From Adiantum capillus-veneris (Eukaryota; Streptophyta; Polypodiopsida; Polypodiales; Pteridaceae): a stretch of DNA of 64,000 nucleotides. Location of the stretch: positions 62,061,872 to 62,125,871 of the forward strand of contig CM043953.1 in the NCBI GenBank assembly GCA_014529385.2, in the 5' to 3' direction. Position numbers and translations under genes: made by a program. Position 1 is the first letter of the stretch. Each line of letters opens with the position of its first letter. The notes below the pieces were generated by a model, which saw nothing but the letters and a program-made list of their open reading frames with translations, was not told the DNA's origin and made no database searches. This document shows, piece after piece, positions 47,741 through 58,050 of this stretch.

Positions 47741-48720
47741 TTGCTCCATTGATTTTAAATTAAAACTGAAGACAAAAAGAACAAGATGTTCAGTTTGTGA
47801 AACATTTTTCTTATTTTCAACATATATTCTAATAAAAAAACCATTCAATATGAAAGTAACCATGATGCACAATATGAGATTTTCAATGCATGCTAGTCAA
47901 TCCACATATCGATCACCTATATTGTGAGCAACCATACACATTGCAATGTAGTCTATGCATGGCATAATAACTATAACAATGCTATGAATCTCTCTATGCA
48001 ATTATTAGTATAATGATTATCTATATGTCCACTTTGATTTGCAAACAATAAGACACATCTAATTTCATTTGCTACAAAAAAACAAATGAAAGAAATAAAA
48101 TATATGATTGGTCATTTCATGCACTAATAATCTATTGTAATACATAATTCACTCTCTGTATAAACCAATGCATGAACTAACGCAAATAAATCTTCAATAT
48201 AATCATTTAATTGAGGACTACTTGTACCCAGTGAAGAATTGTAGCCCACCCATGCAACCAGTTCAATATGTAAAAGCTATTTTAACCCAATCAAGGATTA
48301 TAGCTCTTATATCGTGGAGTGACAAGTGTAAATCAACACAAATGAAAGACTTTAAGGATCTTTATATGCCCGGTACACTAGTATAGGACATTCGACCCTT
48401 GACTATCGACTCGTCATTTACATATGCTTATCTTCTAAAACCAATTACAGCCCTCATTTGGACCAATGGATTCTTCACAATGAGCATGATTCTCCATGTT
48501 TTCAGTTGTTTTGGTTTCGTACCTTTATGTCGGTAAATGAATTAAAAATTCTTAGAAGTGGTCCGAATTAAGAATCACGTTCGGCCCAAAAAAAGGACCT
48601 GTGACTCTGTAACTCTAGGTCAATTCACAAGGAGATGACTATACCCGGCACTCGGATATACTCCCCAAGGATTTTCCTAGCTAAAAGACTGCGGTTAGCA
48701 CACTATTTAATATAGATAAT
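47741..48720. other. hAT interior upstream of the transposase, non-coding
   Basis: AT-rich sequence, presumably promoter and 5' region of the minus-strand transposase gene. No supported ORF. Confidence 0.5.
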
Positions 48721-48733
48721 TAGTCTCGCCGGG

Positions 48734-48805
48734 CTTTTCATTTTCCCGGCGGGCCCGCCAGGCTATTGCATATACTTGGCGGGCCTGCCGGGAAAATGAA
48801 AAAAG
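48734..48805. repeat. hAT right subterminal inverted repeat (about 29-bp arms)
   Basis: Arms 48734-48762 and about 48775-48805 (CTTTTCATTTTCCCGGCGGG and its complement) pair with about two mismatches and a small length difference around a 12-nt loop. The GGGCCCGC core matches the left subterminal palindrome near 30205. It probably binds transposase or is a relic of end-to-end symmetry. Confidence 0.75.
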
Positions 48806-48988
48806 TTGGCGGATCCCGCAAGGAAAGATAGAAACTCTGGAGGGCTAACCGGCTCTATACGTTTTTGCAGGTCAAAATCAAAGTCACGTTAACAATTAAC
48901 GTGATCACGTGATTTTTTTGTGTAAATACTAAAGTTATTGACGTAATCACCCGATTGTGATTACATTAATGAAATCCCTAAAAGTTAC

Positions 48989-49060
48989 TCTGCCAACTAT
49001 TAGTAGCCCTTAGAGTGCATGGCATCGTGGGCCCCTACATCAGAAAATCGAGTTTGTGTT
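48989..49060. repeat. Tandem repeat locus split by hAT (right part)
   Basis: TCTGCCAACTATTAGTAGCCC and the following GTGCATGGCATCGTGGGCCC resume the array interrupted at 30034. Confidence 0.8.
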
Positions 49061-49097
49061 GCATACCAACAAAAGAAGCCATTACCCCATAACAACA

Positions 49098-49351
49098 TCA
49101 ATAATTTGGTGAACGGATGCTAGCTCAGTTGGTAGAGTCATAGGCGATGTGCCTAAGGTCTTGGGTTTAATCTCCCCTTGGCGACCTGAAGACATGTTCT
49201 AAGTCCTTAGGGACTATTCCCAGCTGGGTGTGTGCGTGTGATGGGATGCCTCTCTCTGTACCTGTGAGACCGTTGTACATAGGGTGTGTGTGTGTGTTCA
49301 AAGTTCTAGTACTCTTTTCTTTTCTTTAAAAAAAAATCAGTAATTTGTTGA
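49098..49351 (+). mobile_element. tRNA-derived SINE with target duplication
   Basis: A polymerase III A box (TAGCTCAGTTGGTAGAG, 49121-49137) and B box (GGTTTAATCTCC, 49164-49175) sit in a tRNA-like head. An unrelated body of about 150 bp and a T-rich then A-rich tail (TTTCTTTAAAAAAAAA) follow. The direct repeats TCAATAATTTGGTGA (49098-49112) and TCAGTAATTTGTTGA (49337-49351) match at 13 of 15 positions, as expected for LINE-mobilised insertion. Element proper: 49113-49336. The cloverleaf is degraded, so it is not a functional tRNA gene. Confidence 0.85.
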
Positions 49352-49434
49352 TTTTTAGTGATCGAATTGCAGTGATTTACCATCATCGAAGGTGGATGTG
49401 CCTCCTTTCCATTGTCGGAGGTTCCGTCGCAAGA

Positions 49435-49436
<2 letters not shown>

Positions 49437-49501
<65 letters not shown>
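49437..49501. repeat. (GATA)n/(GA)n microsatellite
   Basis: GATAGATAGATA grading into about 28 GA units. The following 49502-50040 has no supported gene. Confidence 0.97.
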
Positions 49502-49504
<3 letters not shown>

Positions 49505-50036
49505 GAAGGGGATGGGGGTGTTTGGAGAGACTGTGCATTAGGCAAGAGATTGTCGATTGGGGGAGTGGAGGTGGTTATTGTGGCAGCTATGGTGGTCGAC
49601 ATGGAGATCGAGACAGCAGAGGTGACCATAGCGTCCGTAATCGTAGCCGCATCACTAACCCATGATTGCTATAGTAGTGGAGTCCCTGATCGCTCTAGCA
49701 GTGATGGCGGTGGGATTGTCGCGAATCAGGGCGCATCAAATATAATATAGATGACAACACACAAACGAAGAGAAGCCAGCCTGATGAAAAATGAGGGAAA
49801 ATTGAAGGGTGAAGGGGTCCATATCTTCTTCTTGGTTAGCTCCCTGCTCTTTAGCTGCTCCTCCCTCCTCTTCCTCGGTAATCTCTCTACTGGAAGGGTT
49901 GACAAAATAGATGTTGTCGTTATTAATTCTTTCTAAGGCAGTTTAAATCTTATAACTTTTTGCATCAGAAACTTCGTGTCAAATATGAAACATTCTAGAT
50001 TCTCATGATGGCAATACTGACAATTTTTTGTTCCTC

Positions 50037-50038
<2 letters not shown>

Positions 50039-50116
<78 letters not shown>
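50039..50116. repeat. Compound (GT)n-(GA)n microsatellite
   Basis: GT run to about 50071 switching to a GA run to about 50116. A further (GA)n lies at 50320-50354. Confidence 0.97.
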
Positions 50117-50121
<5 letters not shown>

Positions 50122-50317
50122 GATGTGGTTCCTCTAAGTGCTCGTCTTGTTACATACTATTGCATTGAATTCAAATTCAGTGAGATAGAGAATACTCACA
50201 TGAGGTTGGAAATTCTTACCATTCTATCCGACGGCTCTTGTTCCTGGGCTAGTTGACACCCATGAGAGTGGTTTTGACGATGATGTCAAAGTCGACGATG
50301 TGGAAGCGTAGAGACAA

Positions 50318-50356
<39 letters not shown>

Positions 50357-50359
50357 TCT

Positions 50360-51180
50360 TGAACCAATCAACCTTGGCAATGAATAACTGATACATATAC
50401 CATGTGGGCAATGGGTTGCACAGTTGTTGCATATATACCCACCTAAGTAGATTACCCTACCCAAACTTTGACAAATACGTAACATAAATACCTAAAAGAC
50501 AAAATAAATGTTCGGATCGCATTGGGGACTTCAATTGACATGCCATAACTTTAACAAGTGAAAGATAAGAGCAATGAACCTGTAGAGATTAGTGTGGACC
50601 AGGATATTTACATGCGCAGAGGTGTCGATGTACTGCAAAGCACACATATGTTCAATTGCTTTAATTGTCCATTTGTGCCACTGTACAGGTTGATTCCTTA
50701 TGCTGGAGTGAGGGGACTGAGAGATGATCTAAGTGGGTTGAAAGCCCGGTGGGGGGGCCGGGGGTCCCCTGCCCCCAATCGTACCTAGCTAGGTATGCGG
50801 TGGCTCTCGAGCAGAAGCTCGTGATGTTATGCATTGTATGAAAAACAATGAGAAAGACTCCATTTTCCTACATGAGAAAATTTTCCTACTTAGGTGGGAC
50901 GGGCTTGATTACGTGCGCTGATGTGGCATTCTGCATGTTGAGCTGGGTAGCGTACATTGGCCTACAGACTGTACGTGGGCTCTGACAATTTTTCCTGCTG
51001 ACATGGCAACCATCCAACGGACTTCGGTGGGTTTCTGCAGGAGAAAGAACAATAAACGGAGGGCTGGGATGTGCAACCCCCCTCCCCTAGACTCTTGACG
51101 GGGATGAGGCAGATGCCTTGTCAGGTGTCGGGCAGTGTCTCTCTCGCGACTCGCGGACTTCCCTCTCTCTCATGCGCTCG
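50360..51180. other. Non-coding stretch
   Basis: No supported gene. A G-rich segment occurs at about 50748-50775. Confidence 0.5.
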
Positions 51181-51187
51181 ACACAAA

Positions 51188-51189
<2 letters not shown>

Positions 51190-51240
<51 letters not shown>
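51190..51240. repeat. Compound (CT)n-(CA)n microsatellite
   Basis: CTCTCT run to about 51220 followed by CACACA to 51240. Another (CT)n run lies at 51339-51376. Confidence 0.97.
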
Positions 51241-51336
51241 CCCAACCCCTTGAGTCTGCGTTCGCTTGGTGTGCAAACTGCAGGCGGTGACAACTGGCTA
51301 GCTAGTTGGGGCATAGGTAGGAGAGTAGCAGTAAGA

Positions 51337-51378
<42 letters not shown>

Positions 51379-51452
51379 GAGAATTGTGTCCGGGCGAAGC
51401 AGGGCTTGTGGCTTGTGGTATAAGGAAGGAGCTTCCTGGGAGGAGAGGGCAA

Positions 51453-51471
51453 GGGGGTGGGGGGGGGCGGG

Positions 51472-51505
<34 letters not shown>
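51453..51505 (+). repeat. Poly-G tract with 33 uninterrupted G
   Basis: G-rich from 51453, with a pure G run at 51473-51505. It is expected to be unstable and to fold into G-quadruplexes. Proline- and glycine-rich open frames across it are artefacts. 51506-52170 has no supported gene. Confidence 0.95.
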
Positions 51506-51506
<1 letters not shown>

Positions 51507-52173
51507 ATGCACACGTCCAGGTGCGGGTGTTTAGGTGGGAGTTGAAGCAAGGGTCATCTTTCGGCAAGAGATTCTAGGTGAGGGGAGAGGGGGGATATAT
51601 TTGCAGCATCTCGTGAAGAAACTAAATGTTTTAATTAGTATGCCAGTAAGTTAGTAAGTTTGAGGTAGGTGGGCAAAACTTGGGTGGCATGAATGTTTTA
51701 TTAACCCGCATCTTATGAGATGACTTTTGGCCAAGCAAAGGAAAAAGAAAGGCAAAGAACGGTGGGTGGCATGGAGGGGATGCGTGGCATAGTGTATGCG
51801 AGAAGAACATCAGTTGGCAGGCTAGGAGGCGCGAGCAGTTAGCACTCCTTGGAAGCAACACCTTGAGGGCCCAGGTGGGCGATTGTGCCCCACAAGGGCA
51901 AACACTGGACAAGCATCGAGAGGGGGACTAGAGCAGCCTCATTTTTACTTGGTGAACCAAAGGCCCTTTTTTCAAATAAAGCCACGGTATTGAGCCATTT
52001 GGCTTAATCCTCACCATAGAATAGGATCTTAATCCAATGGTGGAGAATTTTTTTTTATAAAAAAAAAAGCATTGTCAACTCGTCATTGAGAAGCAACAGC
52101 CCTGCTTTGCGAGTTTGTTTATAAAAACACGATCAACCTCTGCATCATCGCTTCTAAAGAGTCCAACAAGAGG

Positions 52174-52174
<1 letters not shown>

Positions 52175-52222
<48 letters not shown>
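52175..52222. repeat. (CT)n microsatellite
   Basis: About 24 CT units in a non-coding context. Confidence 0.97.
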
Positions 52223-52224
<2 letters not shown>

Positions 52225-52356
52225 AACGCTGACCTGCAGCATGAAGGAACATGCCTCGCAATCTGTAGTTTTCAAGGGCAGACCAACTTTTATCTTGTAA
52301 TTGAGAATAACTTCATGGATATATGACATCGTCCTCTAATACAGACAACAAATTAC

Positions 52357-52472
<116 letters not shown>

Positions 52473-52595
52473 CGCAAGGTTTTGCAAAAGAAGAAAGAGA
52501 GCGTGAGCTAGAGTGTGTGTGTTTCAAAAGAGGAGAACAGGGGAGTCGAGAAACAGTGGAGAGTAGCTTGAGCTAAATTCAAATCCCAGAAGATC

Positions 52596-53046
52596 ATGGG
52601 TAGCAACAAGGCCAATTATGGAGTACTGGGTCTGTGTGCGATCATGATGGGGATGATGATGATAGCACATGGGGTAACAGGGCAGGCGCATGTGACAGCT
52701 CCGACGAGCGGATCTGGCGAATGTGACATTGTATTGGACCTAGAGTTGGTGGACTACTTGGGGTATGTGTCGGAGATGGTGAACACGTAATCCCAATGTA
52801 CGGGCTGCGGAAACCTGTCCTCCATCATCCAGACTACGCCACAATGCCTCTACTCTACAACTCTACCTTCAATACAGAGCCACACGGTGTCAACATAACC
52901 CGCGTCCTTATGTTGCTCCCAGCTTGCAAGGTCACCACTCACGACCCCGGCCTCTGCTCAGCTGTCAAAATCCCGTTACCATATTTTTTCCCATATGGCA
53001 AGCCAGTGAGTCTCACTGGCCCACCTTCGACCTTCAGTGCTAACGC
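52596..53046 (+). pseudogene. GPI-anchored-type non-specific lipid transfer protein (LTPG) pseudogene, truncated by an LTR fragment
   Basis: From ATG 52596 the sequence has a signal-peptide-like hydrophobic segment (VLGLCAIMMGMMMIAHGVTG) and then the eight-cysteine-motif framework. YLGYV stands where C-x2-YV is expected, CGNLSSIIQTTPQCL is the central helix pair, and GVNITRVLMLLPACKVTT with LCS is the C-terminal part. The frame is broken by TAA at 52788-52790 and a frameshift near 52850. Three conserved Cys appear lost: C2 (Tyr), C3 (Gly) and C6 (Tyr). Such proteins bind lipids at the cell surface. After the motif, a Pro/Ser/Thr-rich linker is cut at 53046 by LTR sequence, so the GPI-signal end is missing. 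Confidence 0.7.
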
Positions 53047-53160
53047 TGTTAAGTATGGAGCCTGATTTACCCTTTGTAATTTTCTGTGGTAAAAGCGCAC
53101 ATTTGTAAGGCCCCCATTATGAGGAGAAGCCATCGTGCGTGAAGGAAAATCACTCACCGG
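53047..53160 (+). mobile_element. LTR fragment (first 114 bp) of the 60593-61382 solo-LTR family
   Basis: TGTTAAGTATGGAGCCTG to CACTCACCGG matches the reverse complement of 61270-61382 with one substitution and one 1-bp indel. It starts exactly at the LTR terminus, so it is a truncated LTR rather than random similarity. It abuts the lipid-transfer pseudogene on the left and gypsy RNase H on the right. Confidence 0.85.
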
Positions 53161-55330
53161 TGTTGCATAGTTCAATTCATGTCGTCTTAATTTCCTAGAC
53201 TCATATGTAACCACTCTTCCTTCTTGCATGTGTCAAAACACAACCTAATTGTTCACCACTAGCGTCACATGACACAACAAATGGTTTGCCCATCTCAGGA
53301 ACTTTTAAAACACAATTTTCCGCTATTTTAGCCTTCAAGGTCTCAAAAGTAATCTCAGAGCTAAAAGTCCACACAAAACCCTTGTCTTTCTTGGTCAATT
53401 CGGTCAAAGGACTTCCTATCTTAGAGAAATCTTTAATGTGTGATCTCTCATATTGTGCTAGATCCATAAAGCTTCGTACATCCCTTACTGACTTAGGTGT
53501 TGACCACTCCACAATAGTCTTAACTTCATCAAGATCAATGTGAATCCCCTCTTTAGAAATCACTCTTCCCAAATACACAATCTGATCCTTTGCAAAAGAA
53601 CACTCACTTGCTTTGGCATACAATTTATGTTCACGCAAAACTTCAAATGTTTTGTTTGAATGCAATGCATGATCTTCTTCATTCTTAGAATACACAAAAA
53701 TATCATCCAAAAATACCAGAATGAAGTCATCAAGATACAGGTGAAAAATACTATTCATTAAGCACATGAAAGTTGCTGGTGCATTAGTCAAACCAAAAGC
53801 AAGAACTGTAAATTCATAATGCCCTAACGTGTACGAAAAGCAGTCTTCGGAATGTTCTCGGCCTTAATGAGGATTTGATGGTAGCCAGAATGAAGGTCAA
53901 TATTCGAAAATATTGTGGCACCACTCAATTGGCTAAGCAATTCATCTATGTGAGGAAGAGGATATTTGTTCTTGATGGTCTGTTTTTTTAATCCCCTATA
54001 GTCAATGCATAACCTATATGTACCATCCTTTTTCTTTTGGAATAACACAGGACTACCCCAAGGAGATACACTAGGTTTAATGAAACCCTTTTTCAAAAGA
54101 TTTAGCAAGTTGTATCTTAATCTCTTTAAGTTCATCAATATTGAACCTGTATGGAGCCCTTGAATAAGGTGTGGCTCCTGGATATAGATCTATGGCATGG
54201 TCTACCGCTTTAGGCGGAGGTATACCAGGAAGATCGTCCGGAAACACATCCTTAAATTCATGTAAGAGATCCTCTACAAATTTTGGATTTGTCTCTTTTT
54301 GTTTATCCCCAGATTTTTCTTTAATCTCATTAGCAAACACAAGAAACGTCTCACACCCTTGTCTCACCCCCCTCGAAAGTTTCATGGCAGAAATCAGAAG
54401 TGATTTACTATCTCTCTCCTCAGCTTTAATCGCATTACCATCTCTGTTTTTTTTAAAACCAATTCACCCTTCTCACAATCAATCAAAACATGATTTTCAA
54501 TCATCTAATTGATACCAATGATAACATCATGCATATCAATGTTCATGATATAGAAATCATCTTTATGCTTCCGACTCTTCAAAGAAATTTTTTTTTTCTA
54601 CAAACTCTTTCGTGAAGCAATGAATACTATCCAAATCAATTAAGAAATTCAAATTTAAATCTCAACTTTTATGCATAAATTTGATCACAGAAGCTTTCAA
54701 AGGACGTATCAAAGACATAAAACGTCACAAAGAAGGGGTAGATGACTTACCTTTATCGTACGCATCGCCAAAAGTCTCCAATTGAGCCATCTTGGTACGT
54801 ATTGTCTTATCGGTCACCTTGCTCGAGCATTTGAAAGTCTGGTGGTCGTGTTCTCGATATTAAAAGTATAATCCAAATCTTTGAGTTCTATAATCCACGC
54901 TTCTAAATATTCGCATATCTTTCTTATGCCATCAAACTCTTTAAGCTTAGCCTTCGTTAAGAATGATTTGCTTGTCGCTTCTCCCATATTGTGATCGTTT
55001 CTTTTTCGAGTTGATGACCTCTACCTCCACCACCACCGTTCCCACCATCACCACTTTCACCATCACCACTATCACCACCGCTAGGTGCCCCAGCGCCGCC
55101 ACAATGATTATTGTTTCCTGGTGGAGTAGCATGGTTTTCGCCTTCATGTTTGCCATCAATGTCCACATAGATATCAGGCTCTCGTGCTACTTTGCCCCAC
55201 AGAGCCTCAACACGCTCCTGATTTGCAATTTCCAGATCTTCTCGTAGGTGCCGAATCAGGTCTTCTTGCTCCTTCATCTTCTTCTCGTATCCGTCCATGT
55301 CCAGAATCAACCGCTTGCTCTAATACCAAT
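53161..55330 (-). pseudogene. gag-pol: Minus-strand gypsy remnant: short gag, protease trace, RT, partial RNase H
   Basis: Reading the minus strand from 55330: a Met-tRNA-like primer site (TTGGTATTAGAGC at about 55318-55330), a Gag start (LDMDGYEKKMKEQEDLIRHL, coiled coil) with a Gly-rich linker, and heavily deleted Gag. The RT lead-in follows (FKDVFPDDLPGIPPPKAVDH), then RT with [35 protein letters not shown] and LYAKASECSF. RNase H starts (CDASGEQLGCVLT, then VVTYESRKLRRHELNYAT) and stops at 53161. Integrase and the 3' LTR are absent. Stops and frameshifts make it inactive. Confidence 0.88.
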
Positions 55331-55755
55331 TGTCACAGGATCATAATAATAGAGATAGACATCAAAAGATACAGAAAGAGATCTTTGTATTGATGGATTT
55401 TTGCAGAGTTTTGATACAACAGAGGAGCAATGGAATATATGGTCGCACTCCGTTGTACGGAGCTCGAACCTCCCGACCACCCCCGAGCTTCAATCCGCTT
55501 GCATGCAGCGTCTCACTCACACTCACAATCGCACTCGCACTCGCACTCACACTCGCAGAAGAGGAGATCTGTGAATGATCCCCAAACGCACTACCCGTCG
55601 TGCTTTTATCCTTTCCTCAAAAATCCCGTGACTTCTCAAAATAGCCTCTTTTTAGACGTTCGGTCAACTCGATTTTCGCACCAAGTATACCTGCGAGAAT
55701 AAGATAAGAACATGATCGCTAAGCGATCCGTAAAGTTTAGATTTTTATCATGACA
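55331..55755 (-). mobile_element. 5' LTR of the minus-strand gypsy remnant
   Basis: On the plus strand TGTCACAGG...ATCATGACA, so TGTCA/TGACA termini face each other. It abuts the primer site at 55330. It contains a CACTCG-type hexamer repeat at about 55508-55556. The outer boundary at 55755 is inferred from the inverted terminus only. Confidence 0.65.
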
Positions 55756-56860
55756 CTTTCCACATATCCTGTTTCACACATTGATTTCTGCATCGCCTAC
55801 AAAATAGCCAAAAGAGCATACTCGTGCAAGCAATTCAACATGATAATCAAAAAGTAAAAAAATATATTTATGTACCTTCATAATCTCAATTGCAATAATC
55901 TACCATGAAGAAACAAATTCACTTCTTGGTTGATAGCAGGGAGAGCTGTATGATGTTGTATGTCTGCCTGTCTTTATGTATACTAGACTACTGCTCTCTT
56001 CTGTTTGTTTTCATCATAACTTTTACAAACGAACTCAGAGCAGAGCAATCCAGGTACTCAAAACGAGGGGAATATGTTTGGTCAACAAGGCAGCGCGGAC
56101 ATAATTATAAAAAACGTGTTTCTTTGGCTGAAAACGCAACTTTTAGGTCGCGACTTAGAAAACCTCTATTTTTGGGTTTCCACTACTTTTTCAACTTATT
56201 TTAAACCTACCCATGCATTTTAAGCAAAAACACATAAATATAAAACATTGATATTAATAAAAATCTCAATTACTCTTCATAGACAGACTATTTGTTATTC
56301 ATTAATCTTTATGAAATACGTCTTTAGTGTATTATTTAAAAAAAGAATATATGTTCTCTCTTAATATTTCAAACTCATTGATATAAGCTCTATTTAATAG
56401 ACTACTCAACAATCTTTCAAATTGTGCTAAACGAAAGATATGCCCTACTACATTCTTTTCGACTTGAAGAACTTCAAAAATTAGTCCTATTACAATTAAC
56501 TTACTTTCCTGTTGGCTTTTTCTTTAAAATGTAGTCAAAGTTGGTAAATTCTTGGTATAATATTTTTCTCATTAATCATACAACTAAGATATTTTTATCC
56601 TAGATTGCTTCTAGGTTTTTGGGGTTTCTCTAATTATCTTATAAATTTTTGAACCTTTTTCCTAATTTCCTCCTCTTTTCTAAGCTTAAGATTGGCTTAT
56701 TTTTTTTCTTAATATTTATTGTATTCATATTTTCTTAAAGATATAATTATCTCAACTTTCTAACAATGGTCTATATCTCTACTAATTTCATTGAAAACTT
56801 TTAAGTGTATTTACTATTTTTTCTAAATAAATTTCAGTCTAGAATAGGCTTTTTGAGATA
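55756..56860. other. Non-coding AT-rich stretch
   Basis: No supported gene or element boundary. AT content rises towards the satellite that follows. Confidence 0.5.
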
Positions 56861-56869
56861 TTATAGCTA

Positions 56870-58050
56870 CTTAAACTAGTTAAGTAGTTATAAACTAATT
56901 ATCTTGACTTGATAATGGTATTCTCTATCTTTGATAATTATCATGTAATTATCTAAGCTAATTAACTAGTTTCTCCTTGTAATTTACAACTAAACTCAGA
57001 TCACTTTAGCTTAACTAATTAGCTAAATTAATTTTCTATCCATGATTTAATTATCTTGGATTTCTTATGGTGTTTTATATCTTTGATAGTTATTATGTAA
57101 TTATATAAGCTAATTAACTAATTTCTCCTTTCAATTTATATTTAAAATCAAATAGTTTTAGCTTAATTAATTAGCTAAACTCATTTTTTTGTCCATGAGC
57201 TAACTATCTTGACTTGCTAATAGTGTTTTTTAGCTTTGATAAATTTCTTGTAATTATGTAAGCTAATTAACTAGTTTTTATTTTCAATTTATAGCTAAAA
57301 TCAAACAATTTTAACTTAAGTAGTTGTCTATATTAATTGTCTATCCATGACCTGATTATCTCAACTTTATAATAATGTTTTCTATCTTTGATACTTATCA
57401 TGTTATTAGATAAGCTATATAACTAATTTTCCCCTTTAATTTATAGCTAAAATAAGATAATTTTAGCTTAATTGATTAGCTAAACTATTTTTCTATCCAT
57501 GAACTAATTATATCAATTTTCTAACGATGTTTTCTATCTTTGATAATTATCATGTAATTATCTAAGCTAAATAAGTAGTTTCCCTCTTCAATTTATGGCT
57601 AAAATCAAACAGTTATAGCTTAATTAATTAGCTTAACTAATTTTTTGATCATAAGATAGTATTTTGACTTGGTAATAGTGTTTTCTAATCTTGATAATTA
57701 CCATGTAATTATCTAATCTAATCAACTAATTTACCCCTTCAATTTACAGCTAAAATCAAATGATTTTAGCTTAATAAATTAACTAAACTAGTTTTTTTAT
57801 CATGAGATAATTATCCCATGTTTTTTACAATATTTTCTAACTTTGATAATTATCTTGTGATTTATTAAGTTATTTTGCTAAGTTTTCCATTAGTTTTAAT
57901 TTTAAAAATAGCTAGCTTATGGCTAATTAAACAAAAAACTTAATCAAAAAATTATGACATAATTTTTCCCGCTTTCTAATAGTATAAAAAACCTTTGATA
58001 ATTATCGTGTAATTATCTAAGTTTAAATGATATAATTTTCCTTAATTAAG
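56870..58050. repeat. AT-rich satellite, about 152-bp period, eight units
   Basis: A block of the form CTTTGATAATTATCATGTAATTATCTAAGCTAA (shortened variants) recurs near 56929, 57081, 57231, 57382, 57536, 57690, 57840 and 57986. Between copies are TTCAATTTATAGCTAAAATC and TTAGCTTAATTAATTAGCT blocks. Similar-sized repeats occur in the LTR leader at 62350-62830, possibly related in reverse orientation. Confidence 0.9.

Larger units (their letters stand above)
30035..48980 (-). mobile_element. hAT transposon, 18.9 kb including a nested gypsy (target duplication AAAGTTAC)
   Basis: The left end is CAGGGATTTAATATTTACG. The right end, read inward, is TAGGGATTTCATTAATG, so the terminal inverted repeats are short and imperfect (AGGGATTT core). 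A perfect 8-bp duplication AAAGTTAC flanks it at 30027-30034 and 48981-48988; 8 bp is the hAT signature. The hAT transposase lies inside on the minus strand. Without the nested gypsy (10,672 bp with its duplication) the element is about 8.3 kb. Both ends carry GC-rich subterminal palindromes. Plus-strand cargo comprises a kinase-like gene and a coiled-coil/RING-like gene. Confidence 0.9.

Noticed and set aside
49113-49190. A functional tRNA gene, suggested by the A and B boxes
   Set aside because: The cloverleaf stems do not close, the anticodon arm is degraded, and flanking duplications with an A-rich tail show it is a SINE head.
51219-51577. Proline- and glycine-rich open frames on both strands
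   Set aside because: They are translations of the poly-G and (CT)n tracts without other coding features.
55430-55702. Ser/His-rich open frame as a gene
   Set aside because: It translates a CACTCG-type repeat inside an LTR.
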